From: Desulfovibrio piger ATCC 29098
GTDB lineage: Bacteria > Desulfobacterota > Desulfovibrionia > Desulfovibrionales > Desulfovibrionaceae
Assembly: GCF_000156375.1 (NCBI RefSeq)
Contig: NZ_DS996355.1
Span: 1 to 64,000 of the forward strand
Direction: 5' to 3'
DNA length: 64,000 nucleotides
Under the pieces are notes generated by a model that was given only the letters and a program-made list of their open reading frames with translations, ran no database searches and was not told the DNA's origin. Positions 23,708 through 31,161 of this stretch are shown here, in pieces (positions within the stretch are counted from its first letter, which is position 1; the number at the start of each line of letters is the position of its first letter). A program made the position numbers and the translations under genes.

Positions 23708-23791
23708 TTAGAGGTTCAACAAGCGAATCACCAAGGCCGCAAGGACGGCGGCCACAAAGGCAGCCAGCACGTCCCGGAGGAAGTGTTTCAT
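23708..23791 (-). CDS. 27-residue hydrophobic peptide, candidate type I toxin
   Basis: Starts MKHFLRDVLAAFVAAVLAAL and ends VIRLLNL: a charged N-terminus followed by one membrane-spanning helix, similar in layout to Ldr/Fst-type toxins (hydrophobic helix ending near xxLLN). RBS AGGAGGG is excellent but flanked by complementary sequence on both sides: CCTCCT immediately upstream (CCTCCTAAAGGAGG) and CTCC just downstream (GGAGGGTACTCC), so it can be hidden in a hairpin. A stable 3' hairpin and a terminator follow. The antitoxin RNA is not located; a plus-strand terminator at 23892-23930 could end an antisense transcript. Alternative: a small phage membrane protein such as a holin-like peptide. 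Confidence 0.55.
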   Translation of the reverse strand: MKHFLRDVLAAFVAAVLAALVIRLLNL

Positions 23792-23891
23792 GGGAGTACC
23801 CTCCTTTAGGAGGATGCGCCCGCCGATGGCCTAGCACAGATGCCTGACAGGCCGCAATCTCCCGCCGGTTGTGGCCCTCAATTATGATGAG

Positions 23892-23930
23892 ACGCCCTGC
23901 AGGAAGTTTCCTTCCTGCGGGGCGTTTTCC
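23892..23930 (+). terminator. Plus-strand terminator between small peptide and 3-TM protein genes
   Basis: ACGCCC-TGCAGGAAG pairs with CTTCCTGC-GGGGCGT, followed by TTTT. No plus-strand gene lies directly upstream, which hints at a noncoding plus-strand RNA across 23650-23900. Confidence 0.7.
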
Positions 23931-23944
23931 GTTGTGGGGGAATC

Positions 23945-23973
23945 TTGTTTCACCCGGAAATAAATGCTACTAT
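23945..23973 (+). promoter_or_regulatory. Promoter of the 3-TM protein gene
   Basis: TTGTTT (23945-23950) and TACTAT (23968-23973) with a 17-base spacer, 50 bases before the ATG. Confidence 0.55.
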
Positions 23974-24023
23974 AGTCATTAAACTATGTTTTGCCCGGCA
24001 TATAGCAAAAGGAGCAAACAGGC

Positions 24024-24953
24024 ATGAACGGTTATTCCCTGTTTTTTGTAGTGATATTCTGTGGTTGTGCTGTCTGGAGCCTTGCCGGGCTGATATTTCC
24101 CAAGGTGCTCGTGGTGGCGCCTCCTGAGCGGAGAACGCGGGGCTATGCCTTTTTCTTCCCTTTGGCTGCTGCGGTTTTCTTTTTTGGGCTTGCTCTGTTC
24201 TGTGACCCTAAGGTTCAGGCCGCCGGTGTCTCTCTTATCTTGTTTGGCGGTATCCCGGCCATGCTGTTATGGCGAAAAATGCACCAGCCGCTCCGCCCTT
24301 GCGAGCTGCTGGCGGCAGCAAAAACAGACAGAGAGCCTGCAAGGGCCTCCAACGACACCCCTGTGGAAACGGACTGTCCTTTCTGCGCGGGTAGGCAGGA
24401 AAAAGAGGGCTACGGCTCTTTTGAAAATTATGAACGCTACCGGGAAGCTTTGGACAAGGCGCTGGATACGACGTCGTGCGGCAAGGCTGCCCTGGACAGA
24501 CTGGATGCCTTGGTGGAAGCGGCCCCTCTTGCAGATCATGAGCTGCTGACAGAGGCTATTGAGGAGTGCTTTTTCCAGCAGTGTGAGTCCAAGCATCCCG
24601 TGGCTGTGGTGCGCCTGTTCGACAAGATGCACCAGGAGCATCCCTGTATGGCGTTCGCCCTGCGGCATGGGGGGCTTGATGAAATGGTCTCCGCCTTCTG
24701 CGAAAGCCTCAGCAATCCCCTGCCGGAAAAGGGACGTGCCAAAAACATCGTGGGGCTTTTGCAATCGGATCACCCGCTGGTCAAGGGTGCCCTGGCATTT
24801 TCTGCGGCCGATATCGCCGACTGGCTGGACGGGGAGTGCGAGGAACTCTGGCCAGGCTGGGAGGCCGGTACCCATGATGAAATGCCCCCGGAAGATTTCA
24901 TCGCGGAAGTGCTGACCTGCCTGAAGGGAGAAAAAGACCCGGCCAGCCTATAA
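24024..24953 (+). CDS. Three-TM prophage protein with large cytoplasmic domain, unknown function
   Basis: 309 residues. Three predicted TM helices in the first 85 residues (about 5-27, 41-59, 66-83), then a soluble acidic helical domain with a CPFC pair (about 118-121), and repeated helix-rich segments such as ALDRLDALVEAAPLADHELL and VVRLFDKMHQEHPCMAF. I do not recognise the family. It has its own promoter and RBS (AAAAGGAGC), reads against the lytic operon and stands directly upstream of the TIR/macro locus (31 bp gap), so it may be a conversion or exclusion gene. Composition is like the rest of the phage, unlike the AT-rich genes that follow. Confidence 0.55.
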   Translation: MNGYSLFFVVIFCGCAVWSLAGLIFPKVLVVAPPERRTRGYAFFFPLAAAVFFFGLALFCDPKVQAAGVSLILFGGIPAMLLWRKMHQPLRPCELLAAAKTDREPARASNDTPVETDCPFCAGRQEKEGYGSFENYERYREALDKALDTTSCGKAALDRLDALVEAAPLADHELLTEAIEECFFQQCESKHPVAVVRLFDKMHQEHPCMAFALRHGGLDEMVSAFCESLSNPLPEKGRAKNIVGLLQSDHPLVKGALAFSAADIADWLDGECEELWPGWEAGTHDEMPPEDFIAEVLTCLKGEKDPASL

Positions 24954-24984
24954 TCCTACCAACCATCTGTCATAGGAGAAAAAA

Positions 24985-25596
24985 ATGAGTAAGCGCATTT
25001 ATATTAGTGCAGATTATGCACCTGACAGTGGAGATCGCGATGTCGTTGAAACGTTAAATAACTGGGGAACTGATAGCTTACATAAGGTTGATTTCGTAGA
25101 TATGGCAAAAGTTGTTTCTGGTAGCGTTGTTAATAGCATGGATGAATGCTATCCATGTGATTTAAAAGCGGAATTTAATAGGCAAATAAATGCTTCTTCT
25201 ATTGTTATTTGCATTATTGGTGATAAAACAGCAACAAGAACAGCTGGAAGCACTTGTTCAAGATTTGGAAAAGATTATTTTTTTGGATGTACATGCACGC
25301 CATATAAACAATCAAGAAATGGAATTAGGGATTGTAAAGTTGATATAACATATCCTGCAATGGGTGAGATTGGAAATATTAATAATTATTCATATTTGAG
25401 ACATGAGTTTGAGCAGGCAAAAATAAAAAATAAGACTATTATTGTTGTCTATAATTCACTAATTAGAGAGCCTAAATGGCTTCCGCACTATATGAAAGAA
25501 TATGAAAGTAGAGCAGAGCCATTTTGGAAAAAAGATGATTATGGAAGAAAAGTTGGTAATTATACTCGAATAAAGGAAGCTCTCGGCTATGTTTAA
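24985..25596 (+). CDS. thsB: TIR-like protein, ThsB-type (candidate type II Thoeris)
   Basis: 203 residues with a TIR-like alpha/beta fold: beta1 KRIYISADY, strand VDFVDM, strand SSIVICIIGDKTATR, and YSYLRHEFEQAKIKNKTIIV, in which Glu141 is the likely catalytic Glu of NAD-cleaving TIRs. The order and spacing fit DUF1863/ThsB. ThsB proteins sense phage and make an ADP-ribose-derived signal that activates ThsA. Gene is strongly AT-rich compared with neighbours, shares an eight-base overlap with the next gene, and has RBS AGGAG. Assignment is by pattern, not alignment. Confidence 0.72.
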   Translation: MSKRIYISADYAPDSGDRDVVETLNNWGTDSLHKVDFVDMAKVVSGSVVNSMDECYPCDLKAEFNRQINASSIVICIIGDKTATRTAGSTCSRFGKDYFFGCTCTPYKQSRNGIRDCKVDITYPAMGEIGNINNYSYLRHEFEQAKIKNKTIIVVYNSLIREPKWLPHYMKEYESRAEPFWKKDDYGRKVGNYTRIKEALGYV

Positions 25597-26419
25597 AAAA
25601 ATTTTTCGTCATATGTCATGGGCTTTTGGCATAACATCAGCTATATTTGCTTTTGTTTCTGACAGTATTTTTAAAAAAATTTTTATTATTGAGAATATAA
25701 AAGCAAATATTTCTGATGATTTTAAGGTTGCGATAATTAAAATTTTATTGTTTATTTTTATATTTTTGATAATCAAAATTATTGTATTTATATATAAAAA
25801 ATTTAGAAGCACTGTTGTTATAAAAAAAATAGGCTATTCAATATATATCGAATACGGAGATATCCTTAGTAAGTGTAATGGAAAGCGGATCATAAACTTT
25901 GATGAATGCTTCTCAACAGATGTCGGTGAAAAAACTTACGAAATAAATAAAACATCACTTTGTGGTCAGTATATTCAAAAGACGAATATAAAAAATCATC
26001 AGATACGTAAATTGTTAAAACAGTATAACATTAAAGCATCTGCAACAAATTCTCTATTTCAAAATAAAATAAGATATGAGTCAGGGACCTTACTTCCTAA
26101 TGGAGATGATTTGTTGTTGGCTTTTGCAAAATTAAATAAAGATGGTTTAGGATGTATGAGTTATGACGAGTTTATTGAATGTCTGAATCTTCTATGGAAA
26201 GAAATAGATAAATACTATGGAGGAAAAGATGTCTATATGCCAATATTAGGTTCAGGAGTTACTCGGATGTGGGATGAGTCACTTACGCAACAAAAAATAC
26301 TTGAAATAATATTAAAATCATATAGTCTGACACGATATAAATTAAAGCTTCCATGTAAATTGCATATTGTGTGTAAGGAACGTGAAGGGTTTTCCTTAAA
26401 CGAAATAGAGAATTATTGA
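25589..26419 (+). CDS. thsA: TM-macro effector, ThsA-type (candidate type II Thoeris)
   Basis: 276 residues: two TM helices (about 12-34 and 47-69, the second very hydrophobic, KILLFIFIFLIIKIIVFIY), then a macro-like domain (about 80-270) with YIEYGDIL (84-93 region), GTLLPNGDDLLLAFAKL, and VYMPILGSGVTR (about 215-226), the usual macro-domain phosphate-binding loop. This TM-macro layout next to a ThsB-like TIR is the known macro-domain variant of Thoeris, in which the signal nucleotide binds the macro domain and the effector damages the membrane. Very AT-rich. The gene has no obvious own promoter and is coupled to thsB. Confidence 0.72.
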   Translation: MFKKIFRHMSWAFGITSAIFAFVSDSIFKKIFIIENIKANISDDFKVAIIKILLFIFIFLIIKIIVFIYKKFRSTVVIKKIGYSIYIEYGDILSKCNGKRIINFDECFSTDVGEKTYEINKTSLCGQYIQKTNIKNHQIRKLLKQYNIKASATNSLFQNKIRYESGTLLPNGDDLLLAFAKLNKDGLGCMSYDEFIECLNLLWKEIDKYYGGKDVYMPILGSGVTRMWDESLTQQKILEIILKSYSLTRYKLKLPCKLHIVCKEREGFSLNEIENY

Positions 26420-26484
26420 TTTTTTAAAGTAAATCTACCGAGATATAAAATCATCTTTGTGTTCTCCATCTCCAAATAAAGTAA

Positions 26485-26515
26485 AGCCGGGGTTTCCCCC
26501 GGCTCCATTTTTAGG
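26485..26515 (+). terminator. Terminator after the TIR/macro locus
   Basis: AGCCGGGG (26485-26492) pairs with CCCCGGCT (26497-26504), followed by CCATTTTT. Confidence 0.8.
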
Positions 26516-26794
26516 CCAGAGCCACATAGCGGGCGTAGTCGTAGCCCTGCGGATCGATGACCACAGAGCGGCGCCCCAGAGCCTGTACCAGCAGGCAGTT
26601 TTGCCGCCCTCCCTTACCCCGGAGCCAGGCCCTGGACCGGCAAAAATCGCTGATCAGCTCATCATAGGCGTCGGGCTGAGGCGCACGGTCTCCGCGATCT
26701 CGACGCGCTCCGGCCTGATCCCGGACTGCTGCCAGTAGAGGACTTCTTCCAGATCAAAGGGTTTGCTCGTAAAGACGACCTGCAGCTTTTTCAT
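26511..26794 (-). pseudogene. Phage hypothetical gene split by a one-base frameshift
   Basis: From ATG at 26794 (AGAGG upstream) the frame reads MKKLQVVFTSKPFDLEEVLY and stops early. The -1/+1 frame continues AYDELISDFCRSRAWLRGKG and ends VVIDPQGYDYARYVALA at 26511. The join is near 26681-26688 where one base seems to be missing; total length 284 is one short of 95 codons. With it restored the protein would have about 94 residues. Family unknown to me. Could be a sequencing error. Confidence 0.62.
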
Positions 26795-27082
26795 ATTTAC
26801 AACCTCTTGAAATTTATCGTGATTCACAATTTACGTGTGTTCGATCTTCTCCAGAGAGGTTGCAAGTTTTTTCTAGCTGATTTTACTCATTTTTTTGTAT
26901 TTATTCCCAGTCCCGGGGCAGTATTGACGGCTTTTTTCGCAGCCGGACCCGACCATGCTGATAGCCGGGCAGCATGGTCGGGTCTGCATGGCCCATGACC
27001 TCCATCAGCGGCTTTTATAGCGGCGGGGCGCTGATGGGGTGATTCCTGGTCCTCGATGATGCAGCCGGAGCTGCCAGCCCCT
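26795..27082. other. Intergenic region with two hairpins at the end of the late operon
   Basis: No gene seen. Hairpin 1: GACCCGACCATGCTG (26946-26960) with CAGCATGGTCGGGTC (26970-26984), 15 perfect pairs. Hairpin 2: CCATCAGCG (27002-27010) with CGCTGATGG (27029-27037). They follow the last late gene on the minus strand but lack clear T-tracts, so they may protect the 3' end of the late mRNA. Confidence 0.6.
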
Positions 27083-27256
27083 TCACTGTTTGTCATCCAG
27101 CTGCCCCCCCGTTGCGTGTTTGACGCGATCCCGTTCTTCGGCCCGCTTGGCATTGTTGAATCGCTTCAGCGTGCCTACCAGGTAGCCGGTGATTCGCCGC
27201 ACGCGCTCGAACGGCACGCCTTGGCCGCACTCTTTTGCCGTTGGCTTGCCTTCCAT
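27083..27256 (-). CDS. Mini-protein resembling the C-terminal tail of anaerobic ribonucleotide reductase (NrdD)
   Basis: 57 residues: MEGKPTAKECGQGVPFERVR followed by ITGYLVGTLKRFNNAKRAEE and RDRVKH. This matches the conserved tail of class III reductase NrdD (RVRRITGYLVGTLDRxNNAK..E..DRVKH), without any catalytic domain or glycyl-radical loop. Start at 27256 is set by GGAGACCGGT. Last gene of the late operon, 13 bp after the preceding gene. May act as a decoy, regulator or zinc-site mimic of the host enzyme (inference). Confidence 0.6.
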   Translation of the reverse strand: MEGKPTAKECGQGVPFERVRRITGYLVGTLKRFNNAKRAEERDRVKHATGGQLDDKQ

Positions 27257-27269
27257 ACCGGTCTCCAGA

Positions 27270-27578
27270 TCAAAGGCTCCGCAGCTCCGGGGGCAGTTGC
27301 CGCCCGTCGCGTTCGCTCTCGTAGGCGCTGCGGCAATGGGCTTTCTGCCACCAGAACAGCGTATCCACCAGGCGGCAGGGCCAGCTGCGTATGCCATACA
27401 GATGCCAGCGCCAGCAGTGGGAGGACAGTGTTTCGTCCGCCCAGACCGCAGGCAGGGCCGGGGCCCGGATACAGGCAAGCAGCAACGAGGACAGCAGGCC
27501 GCCCAAACAATGCAGCGTCTGGTCCAGAGAGACGATGGTTTGCCAGCCGTTGTGCCGGATGATCTCGCCCCGCGTCAT
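27270..27578 (-). CDS. Conserved phage hypothetical protein near tail fibre
   Basis: 102 residues starting MTRGEIIRHNGWQTIVSLDQ, with LHCLGGLL hydrophobic stretch, ADETLSSHCWRW and KAHCRSAYESERDG. The ETxSSR-like motif and the Trp/Cys-rich core resemble small proteins found near tail and lysis genes of many phages; function unknown. ATGA overlap with the upstream fibre-assembly gene. Confidence 0.55.
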   Translation of the reverse strand: MTRGEIIRHNGWQTIVSLDQTLHCLGGLLSSLLLACIRAPALPAVWADETLSSHCWRWHLYGIRSWPCRLVDTLFWWQKAHCRSAYESERDGRQLPPELRSL

Positions 27579-28123
27579 GCCTGTACCTCCGGCAGCGTGT
27601 AGACAGGCTGGATGGCGGCCACGGCTTCCTTTGTCGGCGCGTCCTCCAGCAGGTCTTCGTATCGCTGGCGCTGGCCAATGAGCAGGCCGGAGGCCAGAGA
27701 AAAGGCATCGGCCTTGGCCACGATCTTGCGGGCCAGCTCTTCCACCGGGATGCCCCGGCCCGAGGCGATGGCCGTGATGTGCGCCACGTCGCTGCCGTCA
27801 CCGGCCAGCAGGGCGCGGGCTTCGCGCTCCTGTCGCTCGAAGGTGAGCAGTTCCTTTTCCGGGTAGGTCGGCGTCAGGGCCGCCAGTGCGGACTGGCAGC
27901 CTTCGTTGATCTGCGCCAGCTTTGCCGCCTTCAGCTCCTCCAGCGTCAGCAGCTCCGGCCCCACAGGGTAGCCGTAGAACTCAAGCGTGCGCCGCAGATA
28001 GTCTTCCCCGGCGGGATTGCCGTCCGCATACAGGGGGATGATCTCCGCGCCTTCGGGGGGCTGGTCTACAAACTTGGCCGCATCCACGTCCCACAGGCGG
28101 CCGTCGGAAATTTGGTAAAACAT
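27575..28123 (-). CDS. Tail fibre assembly-like protein
   Basis: 182 residues; N-terminus MFYQISDGRLWDVDAAKFVD is typical of proteins that follow tail fibre genes, then a predicted coiled-coil region (about 60-110, LEELKAAKLAQINEGCQSAL). Likely a fibre chaperone by position, directly after the fibre gene. GC-rich, unlike the fibre tip. RBS GGAGGCC. Confidence 0.6.
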   Translation of the reverse strand: MFYQISDGRLWDVDAAKFVDQPPEGAEIIPLYADGNPAGEDYLRRTLEFYGYPVGPELLTLEELKAAKLAQINEGCQSALAALTPTYPEKELLTFERQEREARALLAGDGSDVAHITAIASGRGIPVEELARKIVAKADAFSLASGLLIGQRQRYEDLLEDAPTKEAVAAIQPVYTLPEVQA

Positions 28124-28131
28124 ATGGCCTC

Positions 28132-29412
28132 CTAACTGTACTGCCCACCGGAACTAGATGAGCCTTGTATGGTACCTAGGACAAATTCCTCGCCCATCCT
28201 GCCTGTATTAATTATTCCATTCAGATATACATCATACCGTTTTCCCGTGACACTACCCGTAAATATAGGAGGGGTACGGCCAGCAGGTGTCGTTATTCGA
28301 AATGTAGACCCTTCACTAATTACCAGCGTACTGTTTTGGACAGAAAGTCCGTTACATGCGATGTTACTCAACATATTCACATTTCCTGATCCTATAGCGC
28401 GCACGATGCCACTAAGATCGGATGAGCTACCGGCAGAGCATATAAGCCCCGCACTACCATCTGTTTTTGACCTGATTGCTATCGTCCCGCCGTCAACTGC
28501 GACGTGAAACTTCCATCTTCCAGTAGGAGCCGCATTGGGTAAATCAATAGCACATTCGATAATATTTATTGTCGACCCAGACTGGGATAAAATTCCGTAA
28601 TACCCATTGGAGCCTACGGATGGTTCACCAGCGCGGTTTCGAACCGTTAAGAAGCTAATATCCCAACGCCCAGTAGATTCTTCACCAATAATTGCTCCAC
28701 TTATTACTGAATCTAGAGAAGAGTTTAACCCTTTTAATACAATATATCCCGTTGTTGAATTGTATTTAGAAAGTCGTATATATTCATTATACACGCCATC
28801 CATTACATTTATAGAACATATATATTTTCCAATATTATAGCTGTCACAAACATAATTGATTGCTGCTTGAATTGTCTTGAATGCTTTTTCTAAGCTCTCT
28901 CCTCTTCCCTCGTCCAGTGTGTCACTACCCGTCGTGCCATTGACATAGAAATCCTTGTTCTTCGTCAGCCAGATGGGCACCCTGATACTCTTGAGCAGTT
29001 CCTCGAACTTGTCCGTGGGCATGTCGCCGAAGTCCACGTCAAGGCTGCCGTCCTTGCCGATCTTCAGGCCGTAGCGGGGTTTGACCAGGCCCGCCTGCGA
29101 GGTGCTGGCGATCAGCACGGAGAGCAGGCCTTCCGGCGTGATGGCCAGCCCGTCGCCTATCTGCACGAGGCCGGGCTTTTCCTTGGTGGCGATAGGGGCC
29201 TTGGCACTGATGATCTGTTCGATGGCCTGCCAAAGCTGGGTCAGGTCATCGCCGTCGGGATCCAGCCCGGCTTTTTTGATGACCTCCACGATCTCGCGCT
29301 GGGGATGTTCCACGGCCTCAGCAGGCACGGCGCTGCCGCGGACCTTGCCGGGCTGACCGGTAACGTACTTGGCATCCGGGTCCTGGGATCCGGCGGGGGG
29401 ATTGTATTTCAT
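28132..29412 (-). CDS. Tail fibre with foreign beta-helix C-terminus
   Basis: 426 residues. N-terminal 150 residues (PPAGSQDPDAKYVTGQPGKV and repeats of helical/beta fibre shaft) are GC-rich and match the neighbouring tail genes. From about residue 155 (KDFYVNGTTGSDTLDEGRGE, then IQAAINYVCDSYNIGKYICS) composition turns AT-rich and the pattern becomes that of a pectate-lyase-type right-handed beta helix, as in receptor-binding tips. RBS GAAGGAGAATAGCC before ATG at 29412; the frame extends upstream but that part overlaps the previous gene. Confidence 0.78.
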   Translation of the reverse strand: MKYNPPAGSQDPDAKYVTGQPGKVRGSAVPAEAVEHPQREIVEVIKKAGLDPDGDDLTQLWQAIEQIISAKAPIATKEKPGLVQIGDGLAITPEGLLSVLIASTSQAGLVKPRYGLKIGKDGSLDVDFGDMPTDKFEELLKSIRVPIWLTKNKDFYVNGTTGSDTLDEGRGESLEKAFKTIQAAINYVCDSYNIGKYICSINVMDGVYNEYIRLSKYNSTTGYIVLKGLNSSLDSVISGAIIGEESTGRWDISFLTVRNRAGEPSVGSNGYYGILSQSGSTINIIECAIDLPNAAPTGRWKFHVAVDGGTIAIRSKTDGSAGLICSAGSSSDLSGIVRAIGSGNVNMLSNIACNGLSVQNSTLVISEGSTFRITTPAGRTPPIFTGSVTGKRYDVYLNGIINTGRMGEEFVLGTIQGSSSSGGQYS

Positions 29413-29414
29413 GG

Positions 29415-30080
29415 CTATTCTCCTTCCTCGTAGGTAAAGGTCAGCAGGGTATGGGCCAGTTTGTCGCGGCGCATGACGCACTCCAGGGAGGCGGCGGCTC
29501 GCCAGTCCATAAGGCGCTCGCCGCACAGGCTCTCGCCGCAGCGGAAGCGGAGCAGCCTGTCGCCGTGGACGATGGCGTTCCACCACCAGCGGATCTCCGG
29601 CACGGCCAGATAGCCGATCTCGGGATGGGCCTGGATCTCTTCCGGCGTCAGGCCGGACGGATCAGCGCACTGGTGGATGCCGCAGCAGAAGGGCCAGTGT
29701 TCCTCGATGGTCACGTCGTAGCCCAGCGAATCGGCCACACCATACCAGTAGGCCAGATCCTGGCGCCCCTCGTCGCGCAGCTTGGCCAGCACGGCGCTGC
29801 GCCGCTCCTGAAGCGTGCTCCCGGCGGGAAGGCAGTCATCAGGCAAGCCGAGCACACGCTCCCAGTCCTCCAGACCGGCGATGGCGCTGGTGGGCAGGAT
29901 CTCGATGAGCAACAGATGCATGGCCATGTCCAGACGTTCCAGCTCATCGGCCGAGGCCCGCAGCACCGCGGTCAGCACGGCGCCCGGAGCACGGGTCCAT
30001 GCCGGCCCCTGCGGCAGCAGGTGCTGGAGCATGCGCAGGTAGTCAGAGGCGGAACGGACACGCAGGCTGGTTTCAGGCAT
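29415..30080 (-). CDS. Baseplate protein, Mu gp48-like (YmfQ/DUF2313)
   Basis: 221 residues: SASDYLRMLQHLLPQGPAWT at the start, LEDWERVLGLPDDCLP, RRSAVLAKLRDEGRQDLAYW and GYDVTIEEHWPF, the standard DUF2313 pattern. Connects baseplate to fibre in Mu-like contractile tails. Overlaps the gp47-like gene by eight bases. Confidence 0.85.
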   Translation of the reverse strand: MPETSLRVRSASDYLRMLQHLLPQGPAWTRAPGAVLTAVLRASADELERLDMAMHLLLIEILPTSAIAGLEDWERVLGLPDDCLPAGSTLQERRSAVLAKLRDEGRQDLAYWYGVADSLGYDVTIEEHWPFCCGIHQCADPSGLTPEEIQAHPEIGYLAVPEIRWWWNAIVHGDRLLRFRCGESLCGERLMDWRAAASLECVMRRDKLAHTLLTFTYEEGE

Positions 30081-31152
30081 GGTGGTCCACCTCGCCCTCG
30101 AAGATCACCTGCGTGAGCCGCGGCAGGTAGGCGGCGGGCACGATGATATTTTCCGCCGGTTCCAGCAGCACATGGTCCTGTTCACCCGGCGTCAGGGAGA
30201 TGGCCTCGGACAGCATCGAGCGGTAGATCACGCTGTCCGGGGCACCATAGCGGGCGAAAACATCGCCCAGCTCCGCCGTGATGGCGGCACGCAGCGCCTC
30301 CGTGTCCGGAGAGATGCGCAGACGCACGGTCACGTCCAGCGGCTCGGGGCCGAAGACACTCATCTCTTTCACAGTAGCCGGGCGCAGGGGCTCGATGTGC
30401 TCCCTGACGCGCTGTTCCATCTCTTTGCTGGGAAAGGGGTCTTCCTGCCCGTCACAGACAAAGCAGACGCCTACGGTGCCGATGCCCAGATGCATGGGAT
30501 AGCACCACGCCCTGGTCACCCCCGGAACTTCTTTGGCCCAGCGTACATAGTCCGCCATGCTGCCGCCGCGGGGCGGCTGGCGCAGGCGTTCCAGCACGCG
30601 GGCACGCAGGGCATCGTCACTCTCCACATCCACGCCGCCCACAAGGCCCCCGGCCTGCACCACGGCCACGCTCTCCACACCGGCGATGGGGGAGAGCAGC
30701 CTCAGCGGCTGTCCGGCGGCCAGATTTCCGGCAGCACCGCTTTCCACAGCGACCACACGGGCCTGGACGCGCCCTTCGGCAATGATGCTCCTGTCTGCCA
30801 CGGCATAGCGCAGCCCGCTGGTCTGATCTTGCAGCAGGGTACCCGCCGGGATGATGGTCCCGCTCTGTCCGGTAAAGAGAACATCGCCTGCGGCTGCCAC
30901 AGCAGGCAGGCGGGAGATGTTCCAGACACCGGCCCAGCGTTCCATGTATTCGCCCTCGGCCGTGTCCACGAAGACCTGCAGATAGAGCCAGGCCAGTACG
31001 CTGTGCAGCATGTGGCAGGCTCCGGCCCAGACTTTGGCCAGCACCGCCAGCACGGAGCGGCGGAGCAGGGTGGAGCCATCCAGCAGTCGGCCCGAGAAAT
31101 CCCGGGCGATGCGCTCATACAGGCTGGAGAGGGATGGACGTTCCCAAGCCAT
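30073..31152 (-). CDS. Baseplate J-like protein (Mu gp47)
   Basis: 359 residues with the baseplate J signature: FVDTAEGEYMERWAGVWNIS, RLPAVAAAGDVLFTGQSGT, VESDDALRARVLERLRQPPR and GGSMADYVRWAKEVPGVTRAW (quoted in part). Forms the wedge of the contractile-tail baseplate. Confidence 0.9.
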   Translation of the reverse strand: MAWERPSLSSLYERIARDFSGRLLDGSTLLRRSVLAVLAKVWAGACHMLHSVLAWLYLQVFVDTAEGEYMERWAGVWNISRLPAVAAAGDVLFTGQSGTIIPAGTLLQDQTSGLRYAVADRSIIAEGRVQARVVAVESGAAGNLAAGQPLRLLSPIAGVESVAVVQAGGLVGGVDVESDDALRARVLERLRQPPRGGSMADYVRWAKEVPGVTRAWCYPMHLGIGTVGVCFVCDGQEDPFPSKEMEQRVREHIEPLRPATVKEMSVFGPEPLDVTVRLRISPDTEALRAAITAELGDVFARYGAPDSVIYRSMLSEAISLTPGEQDHVLLEPAENIIVPAAYLPRLTQVIFEGEVDHHA

Positions 31153-31161
31153 GGCTGCCTC

